Shown here in pieces: positions 13,715 to 28,960 of a stretch of DNA of 64,000 nt (positions within the stretch are counted from its first letter, which is position 1; every line of letters starts with the position of its first letter). The stretch is taken from assembly GCF_000972845.2 (NCBI RefSeq), contig NC_040025.1:22490037-22554036 (forward strand). Reading direction: 5' to 3'. A model generated the notes under the pieces. It was not told where the DNA came from. It saw only the letters and a program-made list of their open reading frames with translations, and made no database searches. A program made the translations under genes and the position numbers. The stretch comes from Larimichthys crocea (Eukaryota; Chordata; Actinopteri; Sciaenidae).

Positions 13715-14760
13715 GTGAGTCTCAACAGCCTTGTGATGAACTATTCTCTGTAGTGTATAGTTCTAATTTGACTTGACTCTTGATGATATGATTATTCATG
13801 TGATTTTTCACTGGCAAGTGTGTATCTTTGCTGTAAAGTTCTCCTTTCAGATAAGGTATATCCATCATTAGTTGTATGTGTATGTGACGGGTGGGGGTGT
13901 TGTTGTTTTTTTACACGTATGTCTGCATGTGTGTTAGTTGTTAGGTGTGAAGGCTTGTTTACCTCTTGACTGACAAGTGAAAAAGACCACTGGGACTTAG
14001 GGGGGAAGGATTGCCTCTGATCCATCTGATTTCATCCCCATATCCCCATGTGTAAACCCATGTGTCAGTGAAAGAGAAAGTGGGTGGAGTGGGAACCGTT
14101 TCAGCTCTGCTACTGTTACCTCAGTCTTGTTTAGAAACAGAGACAAAAAATAAAATAAAATACGATGAAGACAGTGCCATCTCAGGTTCTTTAAGCGGAC
14201 TAAAAGATTGTGCATACATGTGTGTGTGGACACAGTAATTTATCGACAACTGTCAGGAAAATCTGCAGGTTTTTACATTTTAGATTTAGGCTGCTTTTCT
14301 TCAGCTTAGTGTGAGCCTTTTGTCTCAACTGCGCAAGAGAGCTGCTGCATCCATCCCTACTTGTTGTAGCACTGACAGGATGTGATCACCATAAGATTGA
14401 GACAATATTATCACTTCAGAGTATAATCCATTACATGATAAGGTTTACATACATTACAACATTCTGGCATAATTTCAAAAATAGAGCTGACATCAAATCA
14501 TAGATCCGTTTAATGAGCAATGTTATGCGTGGCTCTTTTGTCTGTCATATTACATACAAAGGACAATTTGTTCTTAATTTGGTATAAAGTTGTAATTTTG
14601 AATGGTAGATTTTGTGTCTATTTTAATAACATGTCTGAACAGTGTTGAATTTGTTATATTTAAATGTTTGTTTTTTTCCATGACTGAGTCCAAACTTCAT
14701 TTTTATCATGATACAAAGCTTTCTTCTAATCTACCATCTAAACCACAACATTTTCAGCAC

Positions 14761-14800
14761 CTCCTCCCCCTCCTCCTCCTCCTCCTCCTCCTCCTCCTCC
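14761..14800. repeat. (TCC)n microsatellite
   Basis: Near-perfect trinucleotide tract of 40 bases in the prickle2 first intron. Confidence 0.9.
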
Positions 14801-17800
14801 ATGTTAGTATGTAACACTTGTCGCTTGTACTGTTGCGTCCTGGAATGTAATTTGGGTGTAACAGCAGCTCACGAGTGTTTTCCTGCAGGTCGGTCCCGAA
14901 TTATGTCCTCAAGTGCACAACTTGTTGAATGTGACTTCACTTCTTTTTGAAGTTTGAAGTCTGTGAAGTAAGTCTTAATCTGCCGTGAGTTATTTCAAGC
15001 CTGCATGATTTGCGTACAGAGAGGACAGAGAAATATGAGGCTTTGAATAGCACCATATGGCTGAATGAGATTTCACATAGAGACATTGTCAGTGTCTAGA
15101 TGGTTTAAACCCCTGAGCCATGACCGTGATCTGGGCTGCCATTGAGAGTGAAAAATCCCCTCAGTGTTTGTCTCTTTTACTGTGGATGCTACTGTTGTTT
15201 GCCTCTGACTGTCAATCTGTCACTGACTGTGATGTGGAGGAATCAGCCCCAGCTCCACATTGACCCTGCCACATCCCTTTATCACCCGTCCTTCAATATA
15301 TCTGTCCCCCACATCTATCCATCTATCCCTTCATGTTTCTCCCACCGGGTTTTTCGAATGTTTGTCTCTTCACTTTCACCAAGCACATCCTTCCTCCTGC
15401 CCCCACCCCCCACCCCTCCGCTCTGGTCGCCACAGAAACGGCTGATTCAGGAAGGGTGGGCGGGTGTCTCAGAGCTCTTGCTGCTCTGCCCCATGCGGTG
15501 CTTTCACAGTACATTTCTGCTTCTGTGCTGCTTTTATGGCCCTGATATGCTGACAGTTCAGGTGGCTCAGTCAGATGTTATACAATCGTATCAACTACAC
15601 AAAGGCTGTTTGTTCACTTCCCTCAAAGGACATGTTTGGTATTTAGAGTTGCATCGCCATTCATGTTCAGTTTTTTCGTTTGACAACGGTACAAACACAG
15701 GCAGCTTCTTCATCGCTCGCTGGTGCTGGGAATTTTTTTTTTTAAAGGTTTACTTTGCTCATTTTGCGCAGACGTTATTTATGATTCTGACGTAAATGTC
15801 TGTCTCTTGACTCGTCTTCTAATTAAGTGTTGGGTTGAGCCTAAGAGACCTATTTTTGTTTAAACATATATGACACTCGGGTCGTAGTCACACTGTGTGT
15901 TTAGAGACTACACTGAGGTGATTAATAATGTAATATACCGTGACCAAGTCATTTAATAATAGATATGCTGTGACCTTTCTCTTACATAAGGTGGATGAAG
16001 CAGAATGAGCGTGATGGCACACAGGGTTGAAATAAATAGATGGAAATGAAAAGAAAAGTCTTGATAAATTACCCCCTTCTAAACCGTGTATTACAGTAGA
16101 CCTCCCACTCAAAAAATAGTGAGTGCCAGATAAAAGATTTGCTTCTGTAATTACAGCTGAATTAATCAGATGTGGCTTTTTGTTTTTTCGTGTTGTGGTT
16201 TTATCCATTTTGTTGCATATTTAGGATAGCTCTGGTTGCCATGGTGATAGTTTGTACAGTATCTTAAAACACTGCCTTTTCAGAAAGGCTTTTTTTTTTC
16301 TTTTTTTTTCCTGAACAGGAAATGAAACCTGTGTTGCACCACAATTCCAAGCAGGACCCCATGAGCTCGTCCTGTTGTGCCAGATTAAATTAAAATGGGA
16401 ATTTGTATTCACTGAGGAGGTAATGGCGAAGACCAGCTCTGTCTAAGTTGTTGTGCTCCCACAAAATCAAGGTTTTGGTGTTTTTGTTCTCATTGCACAA
16501 ACACATTATTGGTCAGAATCTTTCACATTACCTCTGACAATATAGCTGCTGCAAAAAGTTACTTGCAGTTAATATTATTTGGCTATTTATTTGAATGAAG
16601 AGCATCTAATCACTGTTGGTTCTAACAACTCTTTTCTTCGTTATATTTCAGAACAAAAACATATAAATGTATGCAAGCTGCAGGGGGGTTTTCTACCCTG
16701 CAGTGTTCAGCCATTACAGTCAGTGGTGACGCAGCCCGAGACTCACACAGCACACTGCAGACCCATCACAAGACACAGCCAGAACAAAGAGCACACACTG
16801 TCATCTAAGAGAAAAATGCATCATGGAAGATAAGAAAGAAGTTGCTTTTTTAAAATACATCACAGGATTGTAGATTGGGAGAGTGTAACATACACTATGA
16901 CGCCATGTGCTGAGACCCTGAGTGACTCACCCTGCTGCTTTTTAAACCACTGTAGTACTAGATACCACAGGTGGGACTCTTTTAGATCACTTAATGCCGC
17001 TTTAATGTACGCATTCACTCTTTCATGGTGAACATGTGAGGAACTCACAGATGAAGACAACCATGACGTCAGGTTACTTTGTTATGTGACCTTAGCCTTA
17101 CTTAACAGTTCAACAAACCCTAAAATAAACCACCAAGGTAAGTTCATAAAGGAGAATACTAAAAGCTCACTGAATGTACATTAGAAGAAACAGTGGCGTA
17201 GCATAATAATCTGGACCCCACACATACATGTATGCCTTTCCCCTTTTTATACATCCAATGTCACACCTACAAATAACCGAATCAACAAGTAAACACATGC
17301 ATCTGTAGTTATTATAATATAATCAATAATGATGCGACTATACTGCATCTTAAGAAAGTCTACAAAATATGAATTATTTGCATATTTCAGCCCTCTTTTC
17401 ACAACATACTGTAATTCAAGCTTTCACGTTGAGGTATTAGAACATAGTTTTGTAGGACTTCATTATACCCATAGTGTAAGACGACTGTGGAAAGTCATGT
17501 TGCAGTCTCTTATTGTGATTCATATTATAAATAACTGAATAAGACTTCACTTGAATCATGTTTTATTTGCAGAATTAAGGTGAATTAGTTTCAAAGTTGA
17601 AGTAGCAAATTAAAAAAGAACTTGCTATCACTCTCAAACTAACTAACTCGGTTTAATACAGGGATGTTAAATAATCATTCTATTTGTTTGAAGTTATTAA
17701 ACTTTTCTGATACTGCTAATTATTTATTTGCTCCTGTAATGTTTGTGAACACAGCAGTAAACTGAAACACTACAATGAACTGATCATATTTCAGAAGTCA

Positions 17801-20800
17801 TTACTTGAGAAACATTGTTCATCACAATCATATTAAAATTGTATAATACTCATACAAGAGGAAAGGTACTTTTTATTTGTTAAGCTACAAAATGCGGCAT
17901 TTTACTTATAATATAAACAACAAACAAAACAAACTTTTAATCACAGAGTTTTTGAGGACCTTACCATGTTGGGGCCCTGCGTACTTAGTTCCACTATTTG
18001 CCTCACTGCTCACTGCCTTCCTGCCCCGCTGTCACACTGTTGCTCCAGGATAATGGTTTGTCTTCAGAGGGTGTGACACAGTGCTTTAAACCAACTAATG
18101 CCGCAACACAGATAGAAGCAGTAAATAACATTTAGGAATCACAATGAGGAAAATAAAACTGTCTGTGAGAGAGCGAAACAGCAGCAGGTATCCTGCACTG
18201 TCACATACTTCTAGCATCAATCTGATTTACCATAATAATAAAGAGGCACAGTCATGAATAATACAGGTAAAACCAAGCTTTAAATTGTCTATCTGGGACT
18301 TGAGTGTATAAATAAATCCTCAGCAAGCCACAGGATCCTCAGCCACAACTTCTTCTTCTCCTAAAATGGATAGTAATAAAAACTGTTAAAGGGTAAGTCT
18401 GATGATATTCAACATTTTTATTACTGTCAGCAAATCCCATGAAAATCCAAAAGCAACAGTGGATTGATCCTAGCGTCTATTATCTGTTGAGCCAAAGCTT
18501 GATTCAGGTCATCCCGCCGTGCTATATACCTCCATTATTCTCAAAAAAACCCATCAATGAGCCACAGTGCTGCACTGGGTGATGTGTTCCTGCATTGCCA
18601 TGAACATGGGCAGTGTAGTTTATTTTAAGTCAGTCCTACATACAACATCCTGCTGCTGCAAATACTCACAAGAGCACCAAATCTGCAGCTGAAAATACTT
18701 CCCAACTAAAACAGCATTCACTCCCCTTTGATTACTGTAATGTTTGCTAAAACAGTGACCAGGACATTGTGTATCCTTTCCTATAAACGAAAGCATACAT
18801 TCATAGTCCCTTTTTTACTCTTGCATCAGGAACTCAATGACTTTGGAGCTGAGTGCCACAGGCAGGGAAGGAAACTCGAAAAGTACTAACACATTCTGGT
18901 CTTTTAATAGGATTCTCTGACAATGACAAAAAGGCAGAATATTGCCAGCTTTAACCTTTAAAATCCATGATTAAAAACCACCAGGATCTGTAAGAAACTT
19001 GCATCTGACTCGAATCATGATGAATGTGATGTTAAAACACTTAATTACACTTAAATTATTCAATAAAACCCTAGACTTGTCTCCCCCTCAAACAAAAGTG
19101 TTCACACCAAAAAAACAAATGCACACAGTTCAAGACAAAGAATGACTAGCATACCTCACATGTAAGCATGTAAGTATTAGATATCTTTGTAGTTTGCTCA
19201 TGCAATGTAAGGGGGCAACAAATCCAGATTTGGGTGTACTGTAAAACTCTCTGCTTGTGTAGGGACATCGTTCCCCTTTGCTTTGGTGAGCAGATTAATT
19301 ATTATTGAGTGTTTCTCCCTTTATTCACTTTACTCTTACAACATTTAGCAGCCACAAAGATTGATTTCTCCAATAAGCCGGACCTGTCTCTTAACTGAAC
19401 TGCTCTGGTGAAGAATTGGGTAATGATTGAGTGTTGAGGAAAATCACCACAAGGCTACAAGGAATAATGCAGTTCTTTGGTCATCTTTTCTGTGTCTGAG
19501 TGAAAGGTGACTGTATGTTTGCTGCCCACAACCTCAGAGGAACATAGTCAGCTCAAGACACACTGAAAGGTGATGAATCACGCTCTATATAATGTTTGAG
19601 GTGCAGACAGCTTGATTTGATTTCCACATGGAGTGAAAGGTGAATATTTGGCCTCCAATCGGTCGTTACCGCAATCAAGCTCCTTTTGAAGTGGATCTTG
19701 GATGATTCCCTGCGGCTGGCTTCTGCCTGATGACTAATGTTCTCCCAAGCACCATATTAAAGTCCCTTAATTGGTTAGAATAAACCAATCATTAACTTGC
19801 TCATTAAAGCTCATTGTAGTGCTGAGACCACTGTGACTCGATCATGGCAAACTTCTGTAATTGTTCCCAAAGCTGAGTCGTGGTCCTGTCAGCAACGTTA
19901 TTCAGGACTCATCAACACCAACATCCTGACTCACTTTGGTTCTTTAAAGATTCCTCGGCACTTAGTGTCAGGGTGTTTCTGCACTAACCTCGCTGTTCTG
20001 GCCAAAAATTCCCATCTGGACTCACTCTTCCTGCCATCTGCTCCTCTGCTCTCTTATTGGCCAGTCCCTTTTGACAGCTGTAAGGCCTGTAGTTCAAAAT
20101 GGCTCCTGCACACTGTAGTTGGAAGAAAAGAAGAAAGGAGGTGAACTGGAAGAATAGACAAGGCGGCTACAGAGGCGTAGAGATTCATAAAGCTCCAGGT
20201 TTAAACTCGATTCACCACAGAGCGTTTCTTTAGCACTGTGGCACTGTGCATCTCAGCAGTTTCCAGCCAATCTCTGTGTATCCTAGAAAGTGCTGACTGG
20301 CCTACGATAGGGATCACTAATAGAACAATATGCAGTTTATGCTTAGTCAGAGAAAGACTGTTTCCCTTAAATTAAAAGTTACATCCAGTGAGGAGTTGAG
20401 AGAAAGAGAGACAGGGACAAACGAAGGCTGCTGTCATAGTGCAGGTGTATGAATTATTGCCAGGGGACAGTGACAGCAGAACGTAAATGTTGCTGCTGCT
20501 GTTGATGCTGCTGCCGCCACTGCTGCTGCTGCTGCTGGTGTTGATTGTGATAGTTTGGCCTCACTGACTGATGGATACAAGGAAAGTTAACTCTAGGGGG
20601 ATCATCTGTGGTGCTGCTGTGCCCTGAGGTTTAATATTCACTCTGTCCTCATACTAATGGCATCATTACTGGGCTTCTGAAATAGCATTTTCCTATTCTC
20701 CAGAATATGTAAGCATCAGTTTGAAGTGACGTAACATGCTTCACATGTTTCACATGACATCTCTATCTTTATACCGTTAAGGTGCTTATAGAAGCTCGTT

Positions 20801-21706
20801 CTGTGTTATTTTGTTGACCTTAGACATAATGTAGCATTACAATGGGTCTTGTACTTTGCTGTAAATGTATGGCTACATCTATATATGGATTTCTTTTATC
20901 ATAACATGGCAGCAATTATAAGTACCCCACAGGTCCACAGCAAAATGCTCCTATAAGAGCTGTGTGAATAATGGTCACCTTGTAGAGCAACATATCCCAA
21001 GCATATTTTAAATCTTTACCTTTTGTTGGCTTTGTCATCCTTTTATAGTCCAAGGCATTACATGATGAATGGAGCACACACAGTCTGACTATAGTTAGTT
21101 TGTCTTTAGTTTGTCTGGCCTGTACTGCAGGAACACAGTCAAATGGTGGACATTGTGAAAGAGGACTTGTGGTGTCTGTAGACATAAAAGGCTCCATCTA
21201 AGGTGACAAAAACATAACAAACCTTGTTTTGAGATGATTATTATGATTGAAATCTTACATTGGACCTTTAACATAAAGAGCTACCCGCTTAATGTACCTG
21301 GTGTCTATGTTTATGCAAAAAAAGTAGTTAAAAATGTACAGGATACCCTTCACTGTGTCCCTGTGTCCCTATTAGCTCTTCTGGAAGGATACTTGCTCTT
21401 TGCTGAATCCAAAAGACATTTTACCAATTGGAACGTTTTTAAAGATGGCAGACCTCAATTGATTTTCAGGTCACAGAGTAACGAAAAGACAAGGATGTAT
21501 AAATAAACAGCTGGAAAGAACCTGATATCACCCCGATGTCCTGGATTCAAATCCAGCAGGGGGCTTTGCTATGTGTGTCATGTCTTTTCTTATATTTCCA
21601 GTCTAGTTCAGTCCTTTTAGTTTCAACTATTGTAAATGCAAAAACTTTTAACATGAGAGACATAAAGATTTATGATTTTACAGTTGACTATAATGCTTTG
21701 AGCTGC

Positions 21707-21765
21707 TTTATACAACCCCATTTCCCAAAAAGTTTGAATTTGATGCCAGCAACACAGGTTGTAAT
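21707..21765 (+). repeat. fragment of a common fish DNA repeat
   Basis: ACAACCCCATTTCCCAAAAA, GTTTGAATTTGATGCCAGCA and ACAC resemble the start of an abundant fish repeat family. The fragment is too short to classify. Confidence 0.4.
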
Positions 21766-22049
21766 ATAAACAGTATTATTTTTCAACTTTCCAATTCTAT
21801 CTGTCTCCACAAATCAGTCTCCTGACTTCATCTTCAGCCCTTTTCCACTCTAATGCAATTCAGGACGCATGAAAGCAGTGTGAACAGTGAAATATATTGT
21901 TTCTCTTGTCTTATATTTGAATGAGTTTTCTATCTCGGCCAAAACAATTTATGATTAGGATTGTATGCCCAATAAATCATGTCAACAAACTATTTGTATT
22001 AGGTGGAGGAGATTAAGCTGTCTGTGAAGCTGCAGCATGATAACATTTT

Positions 22050-22370
22050 CTGTTTAGCACTAAAGATAAAGTAGAGCATAGGATGATGGGGATGTCAGGA
22101 GTTTTGCAGGTTGCAGTTTGGTCATAAAGCAAATAAACCGATGGTAGTTGATGGGATTACCAAAATTGTTACAATATCTGTGCCAAATATTATGACAATC
22201 TGTCCACTCAAAACCACAACTGTTAAGGAGATCACTAAAGGTATTAGGTAACAACCTTTTGGTACCATGAATCTCTGTAGCACATTTCATGGCAATCCTT
22301 CAAGTGGATGTGGAAATATTTCAAGCAAAGTAGTCGACTGACTGACAGACGTCATTACCACCCAAAATAA
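22050..22370 (+). repeat. dispersed repeat related to 47400-47670
   Basis: TACCATGAATCTCTGTA, ATTTCATGGCAATCC and the nearby tail with ACTGACAGACG correspond to CCATGGATATCTGTAACAAA, TTTCAAGGCAATTCATC and GTCAGACCGACATTACC at 47550-47655. The family is common in fish genomes. Confidence 0.5.
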
Positions 22371-24942
22371 TCATCAATAATGGAAAGATTTAGAAAATTT
22401 GCTATTCCCAATTAAAGTTGATTTAATTTTAAATTTTCTAACATGATAATTTATGTTCTATATGTAAATGAGGAAATTACCACTACACCCTGAAGATGAT
22501 GTTTGATCCATTAAATCTTCCATTCCTATGAGGCTGCAGTGGAATTACTCCACAGACCAAAATCTTTGGTTTCCTCTTATGAGCTCTGCGTCACTCTAAA
22601 CGGCTTTGACGAGATGAGAATGTGATGCAGGCAAAGCTGTTAACTATTACACCTCCTTTGTGAAAACCACACACAGAAACACACTTAAATACTTCTAACC
22701 AACAGATCCTCTCCATTGCTGCACCACCTGCCTCTCATCAACGCCCTCATCAAGCAGAATAAGATCACTGTTAATCCACTTGTCTCAGCCCATGGCATAC
22801 CAACAGGGCTCCCACTGCATGGCTCAGCTGTTCCCTTAGGGCTTCCCAGTAGTCTGGAGTAGGGAAAGGCGCTCACAGCCTACACACTCCTTTTTTGCCT
22901 CTACCTCTTTGACTTTCTTTTCCCCCTTTTCATGCATCTTTCCTCTTCACTCATATTGCTTTTACGTCCATAAAGGTCAGGATTAGTGCACATACAGGAG
23001 ATGTCCAGTAGTGCAAAGTTTTGAAGTATACTCTGTTCTTACAGTTCTTACAGCAACTACAATTTTATTTTGACTTATCTACATTTTATGCTACTTTTTA
23101 CTTCTCCTTAGAGGGAAATCTACTTTTTGTTGGAGATTAAACCACTCATCCCCATCTTTTTGGCATGTGACCCCACATTTCAGATGTTCAAAAACTGAAT
23201 ATTAGAACTTTAGAGTTATCTTTCTTCCCCAAACCATTAATGATCCCATGACCCATCAGATTCATCTTTGGGATCCCGACCGGATTAAACCACCTACTGT
23301 GACTCTCTACAGTTTAAAGTAGTTAAAACTAGCTTCACCTGGACAACAGTAAAATGCTGCTTTATAGTAGTGCATGAGTGTAATCGCGTTCACAGATTAC
23401 ATTTTTCTACCATAAGTAGTTATTTTGTCACAGTTATTTTTTGATATTTTATCTACAGTTTCCTGATAATATTTCTATGCTTCTACTTCAGGTTTTGAAT
23501 AGGATTTTTACTTTGAATGAGAGTATTTGTTCATCTTTGCATTGGTACTTCAAGTACTTCTTCTTCCACTGGTTTGTCTTTTATTTGATCACCCACCTAT
23601 TCCACTGTGTGGTCAGTCAATGTCGTAGTACAACAAATCATGGTTCCCTCAGTTTGGTGCTGATTTGTATTTATTCACCTCCACAGCTCCCCTGCTAGCT
23701 CCCTAAATGTTTCTCTGATTGTGTTGTGTTGTGTTATCGATGGCGGCTACTGATGCCTGCCCTCTCATCTGGCGGGGGAGTTCACATAAGTAGGGGAGTT
23801 ATGGGAGTTATTTTGGCTGCAAAGCCTTCCAGAGGACCATCAGGGGAGATCCAGTACCATGGAGGTAATTGAATTTGAGGTTCAGCTAATGATTTTTCCA
23901 ACAGCAGGGCATTCCCTCCCCTTCTTGTGGGCTTGCGGTGTCATGCATGGCCTGCACAGAGCAGAACAGGCAAACCCTAAATCATTCAATAACAGCTTTG
24001 GAGAATATAAGTACCTCTTACTCTTTTAACAGGTGTGATTTAATAGCAGTTGTTAATCCATACATCTACAGAGCTTTCCATTATGTGTGTATGTAGTCTT
24101 ATAACTTCGTTGAACAGATGTTAAACTTGATTCATTACCTTTGGACAAGAGCTTCATTCTTAAAAACCAATTAGGGGATAATGAATCTCAACAAGCTCCG
24201 GATACTGCATTATACATTCACATATTATTCATTAGACAACTAATTATTTTTTGTTATTTAGAGTAGTATGTCTTTAACTACTGAGGTTTGACTTTGATTT
24301 GATTGTTAAACAGTTAAGCCAATACTTTTATATGTTTTTCACTGTTTTCTAATAAGAACCTGTTGAGTGTGGACTTCTCTAATTATCTTTCACCAGAGCA
24401 GTGAATTACATGTTTGATCTCTCCCCTTATAATCTACCCCTAAAATGTCAGACTGCAACATCTCAACCTCAGGTTATACATTTATAGTAAGTTAAGAGTA
24501 ATTAGCTTTAACATCTATGAGAATGGATTAATAGTTAAGTATTTCTTCATTATATATAAGTATGAAAGTAGGGTAAGATAAACTCTGTCAGACCTCATGT
24601 TGTCTTTTGCCCCCAGACAGACTGACTTTGAAGCTGCAGTTAAATTTGAAACCTGCCAAGTTCAAGGCTGATTGGTTTCCATTTGTAGTTCAGTCAGGAA
24701 GAGACTTCTCCCCTCGGACGTCTTGTCTCCTCACCTCCATTGTTATCCTTTTATCCTTTTTATGTTGCTCCCCATAATCTCCATCTCACTTTCTGTCTTT
24801 TCTTTCACCAAATCTTGCTCCTCTATCTACTCCTCGATTCAATTATAATATATTTATTTCTGACTGCAGCTTGAAAGCAGCTCTTATCACAAAATGAGTG
24901 GCTATCATAATTGTTCCTCTCATCCCACCACGGCTCAGCCCA

Positions 24943-24954
<12 letters not shown>

Positions 24955-24995
<41 letters not shown>
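24955..24995. repeat. (AC)n microsatellite
   Basis: About 20 perfect AC units preceded by a short (CT)n tract. Confidence 0.95.
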
Positions 24996-24997
<2 letters not shown>

Positions 24998-27900
24998 CGT
25001 CGTCCCTGGTGTTGCTGGTGTGCTGTAACCCATTTAGGTGCGACATCTTGTCGTTGCCCTTCAGCTGCACAGACTCACCACTAATGGCCACCAGGTTTTT
25101 CTCATTAGTTAATTATGTTTTGTGATAAAGTCTAAAGCTTTGAGCTGTTAGCTGAATGGCTCTTAGGCTAATGGTAACTGATCACCTCTGTACACAGACC
25201 AAAATTGGCCTTTTTTTTTTTTTTCCACTTGTTGCATTGTCATCATTATTCCTGCATCATTCATTCAGCCCCACAGACAAGCTGGTATTTTCCTTGGTGA
25301 ACTGCTGTGAACTTTTCTGCAGCATCCCATTGCAGCGTGGCTGAGGTCAGAGGCCAGGGAGATAAACGGGCTCTATCAGAGATAATGGCCCACTCGTCTA
25401 TATGTAATAATACTCTTACCAGTAGCTGCCCAGTATCATTTTCCTCTCCGCCTGTTCCGATCTTCCAGTCATGGAGGTGTAACTGATTCACAGATTTACT
25501 AGTTCTGAGGAAACACCTGCAACAGCTTCAGACTGTCACGTACATCCACCGATTTGTTCTTTTCACAATCTTTGTCTGGCTTTGACTTGATTTATTAAGA
25601 TCTCATCGATTTGTCCTATCTCATTGTCCGCTTCTTTTGTACCGTCACAATCAATTTATAATTCTTTGTTCGCTTTGGAACGACTCTGGCGTGACTCATT
25701 ACATGTCCATTGTTATTTGCGTCGCTGCACAAAAGCACTGGTTTTCAAAAAAAGGCTGCAGCAATGATGGAGGGTGTCAAATGAATCATGTCTTCAGTGG
25801 CTACTCTCTCCACTGTTTAGAATTTGGATTGTTACCCAACTCTCCATAGTCAGTATTGGATTACCTGTCTTTGATTTTCCACTACTCTTTCTTGATTTTT
25901 CTGTTCCCATAGTACACCATTTTGTAAGCACACACTGAGCTATCTGCTACGTTTTTTGTTTACAGCACAATGATGCGTGAATGTGTGGTGCTGAGGCAAT
26001 ATTTTAAGCTAAGCTCAGTCTAGTACAAGCCTCTTAGGTTGCCTTAAGAAGAGATTTGCTCGTTTCTCTAGTTTGTACCGCACATACTTAACACATACAT
26101 ACATAATCACGCTACCTCACCTTATCTGTACTGACAAAGCGGTCTGGGGAACAGGGGCTCAGGCAACTCATCTCCAGACTGATCAAAAGACGTCTCTTTC
26201 ATATACACAACATTTTACACATGCATGGAGAGCAGTAAATGCTTCCCATATGGCAGCATCCACACATTTGTCAGCCCTTCTGCGTTGGTTTAAAAGAAAA
26301 AAAAACGTTTGCGGCCAGTTCGCTGCCAGTAAAAGAGAGTTTATGGAAATATATTGAGATTTATAACATTGTTTCTGGAGAGAGTGCTGAAATTGTGAAA
26401 TTCACACAGTGCTGTCACGTCGAAGCCAAGTTGGTATCAGTCATAGATGTCAGAAAAGAAAAAGGCTTTCTTTACTTAGTTCTAAATGATTTATCTATCT
26501 TATAATTCATCACGTAAGGAGTGTGTGGATACTGGTGTTTCATGTGTGCCATTGTGAGTGCTGGCATTATTCATGAGTAGTGTACCTGTAGGTCCCATCA
26601 TAACAGGGAGGTGATTACAAATTTAACTTCATTATATCAGCTTATTTTCATGCGACACCAAGTTCCCCCTCAGGATCATACAGTATTTGTACTGCAGCAT
26701 TGTACTGCGCATATTTCAAAAGCCAATAAAGTCCAAATTTATGCAGTTTTATTTAGTTGTGGAGAATTTATCAAGGAAGGAGACAGCATCATTTCAGCAA
26801 GTCCTCCAAAACAGCATACGTTTATGTTCAAGTGACAAAGCCTTCTAACAGCTGAAGGAATTATGATGGAGGAGAAAAGGAGGAACTCTGGACATTATTA
26901 TAGAGAGAGCGTTAGAGAAGAGGTTGAGATGGATGGATAGGTCAACAAGATATTAGACTTTAGCACAGGAGGAGTGTTGGTTTCTTTTAACCTTACGTGT
27001 CCCTTGTTGATGAGGATCACCCTTAACAAAGTACGTACTTTACCCAAAACCGTGATCTAAATCTAACCAAGCCGCTTTGTGCCAAACGTCATAGAAATGA
27101 GATTTGTGATGGTTTGGGAAGGCACTTGCAAACGATGTCTCCTCACGGGGACGACAGATCAAAGAATGCCTCTGGAGTGTGTCGACCAGTGATGCCTATT
27201 CTGTCCTTCAATTCGGACATCAAAGAAATATTTAAGCATGAAAGCTTGACATTGTTTGATGGGTTTTTTTTGCGAAAACCCCACACCTTGCAATACGTGG
27301 GAGAGAGGAGAGGACCTAGTTTTTTGAGCCATTACACAACTCAAAAGTTACATAATAACCAATAAACTCTTCATCACAGAGTAAGCTGCAAAATAAAGTA
27401 GTGCTTTGATACAGCCGTAAAAAACACAGCAGACTTCCCCATCGCTCTAACCCTGGAATCCAAAGAAGTAATGGAGCAATCTGGCGAAACAACAAGCAAT
27501 TTAAGGGGGTTGAGCCCTTTTCCCTCACAGCATCAAGACAACTTAGGGATGTGCCCGACCTCTAACGCTATGCCAAGGCTTTCAGTGCTTTTACTGCTTA
27601 AGTGTTGTTGCATCACAGGAAAATGGCCTCAGCTACCGTATATGTGTGTTCAACTCCTCTCTGCTGTGATGTTTCATGTGAAGAGACCAGTGGGAGGACG
27701 TGTAAAAATGCATAGCAACAGACTCTTTCTCTCCTGTTCACCCTCACACATGCTCACGCAGGCACATTAACACACACACACCCGCACACACACCCGCACA
27801 GACAAATAAATACACGCCTGCACAGATATAGCACACATGCACCCCCCCCCCCAAACACATGGCTCTGTGGAATAATAATGGTCCCATATTAAAGATTACA

Positions 27901-28057
27901 CCCTCAGGCAAACCATGTAAATGGCATCACACAACAGGAATTAGCCTCAGTTTGTGAATCACCAGCAGCAGGCGAGGGAGAACATGCGCCGCTGCCCGCC
28001 CAGCTGCGCTCCTAACACAGGTCATAAGCTCGGTCTGGAAACTGATCCCCTGTTTGT

Positions 28058-28062
<5 letters not shown>

Positions 28063-28120
<58 letters not shown>
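28063..28120. repeat. (TG)n microsatellite
   Basis: About 28 perfect TG units. A second TG tract ending in a G run lies at 28507-28543. Confidence 0.95.
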
Positions 28121-28679
28121 GCCATTTCAGACTCCTCACTGAAGCTCACTGCTCTTCAGCCTTGTCTGTCATCCTATCTGATCACGCCTATCTGCCTGAT
28201 CATTTAGTGAAATCACAACAGAGACGGAAAGGCTTTACGAACGCAGGCAGTATCCATTTCCCTCGCTGAGATGCAGGATGGTGCCTGTGCAGCGGTGTAG
28301 AGTGCGATTTGCCTGTTGAAACCCTGCAATTCTATTTCAGGCCATCCCACACACAGTGGGAGAGGAGCAGAAATGTGTCACCCTTTAATTACAGCTTTTC
28401 AGGTCCTTGTGAAATTTTGTGCATCTGTAGGTAAGAGATTCCTACTTTGGATTTCAGGAACACACCTCCAGCAATTAGCACATCAGGGACATGAACAGTA
28501 GATTATGTATGTGTGTGTGTGTGTGTGTGTGTGTGGGGGGGGGCACAAGAAAATTTTGTCCTTCCAGCTATTGATGACAACACCGCGTGAGTGAGTGATG
28601 TAGACGGCCAATTGGAGTGTGTGTTATGTTCCCACTAATATCACCAAATATTGTCACCCATTCTGAGCTTTTCTCAGTC

Positions 28680-28960
28680 TGTTCTGCCAGCTGAACTGCA
28701 GAGCGTTATTCCTATAGGGTCAACCCCTTTCAATTAATTTCTTGTTAGTCCTGATCCAAATAAGCTGCAGTAAGAATTTAATCCTCATAACTGGATTATG
28801 GGCTGATTGGAGCTACAAGAGAGCTGTTTGTTACTGAAATTAAATGTTAAATAACTCTGGATTTGATGGCATATTGACAGCTAATCAGAACCGATCATTT
28901 AATGAACGGTTATGTTGTTTAAATCAGAATCTTGTTGTTGCAAAAAGGAGGAGAGCCATT
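28680..28960. promoter_or_regulatory. candidate conserved non-coding element in prickle2 intron
   Basis: A repeat-free stretch of balanced composition with TTAATTT, ATAAGCTGCAG, AATTAAAT and several homeodomain-type TAAT cores. It resembles developmental enhancers by texture only. No alignment was possible. Confidence 0.2.

Noticed and set aside
15142..15795. 217-codon open frame, plus strand
   Set aside because: Pyrimidine-rich intronic DNA with Leu/Ser/Pro/Cys-rich translation, no domain, overlapping frames on both strands. Length alone is not evidence here.
19797..20144. 115-codon open frame
   Set aside because: No motif or exon structure. Located inside the long prickle2 intron.
23730..23870. 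Possible prickle2 alternative start exon (ATGGAG|GTAATT)
   Set aside because: Joining it to 38102 gives an early in-frame stop, and there is no homology.
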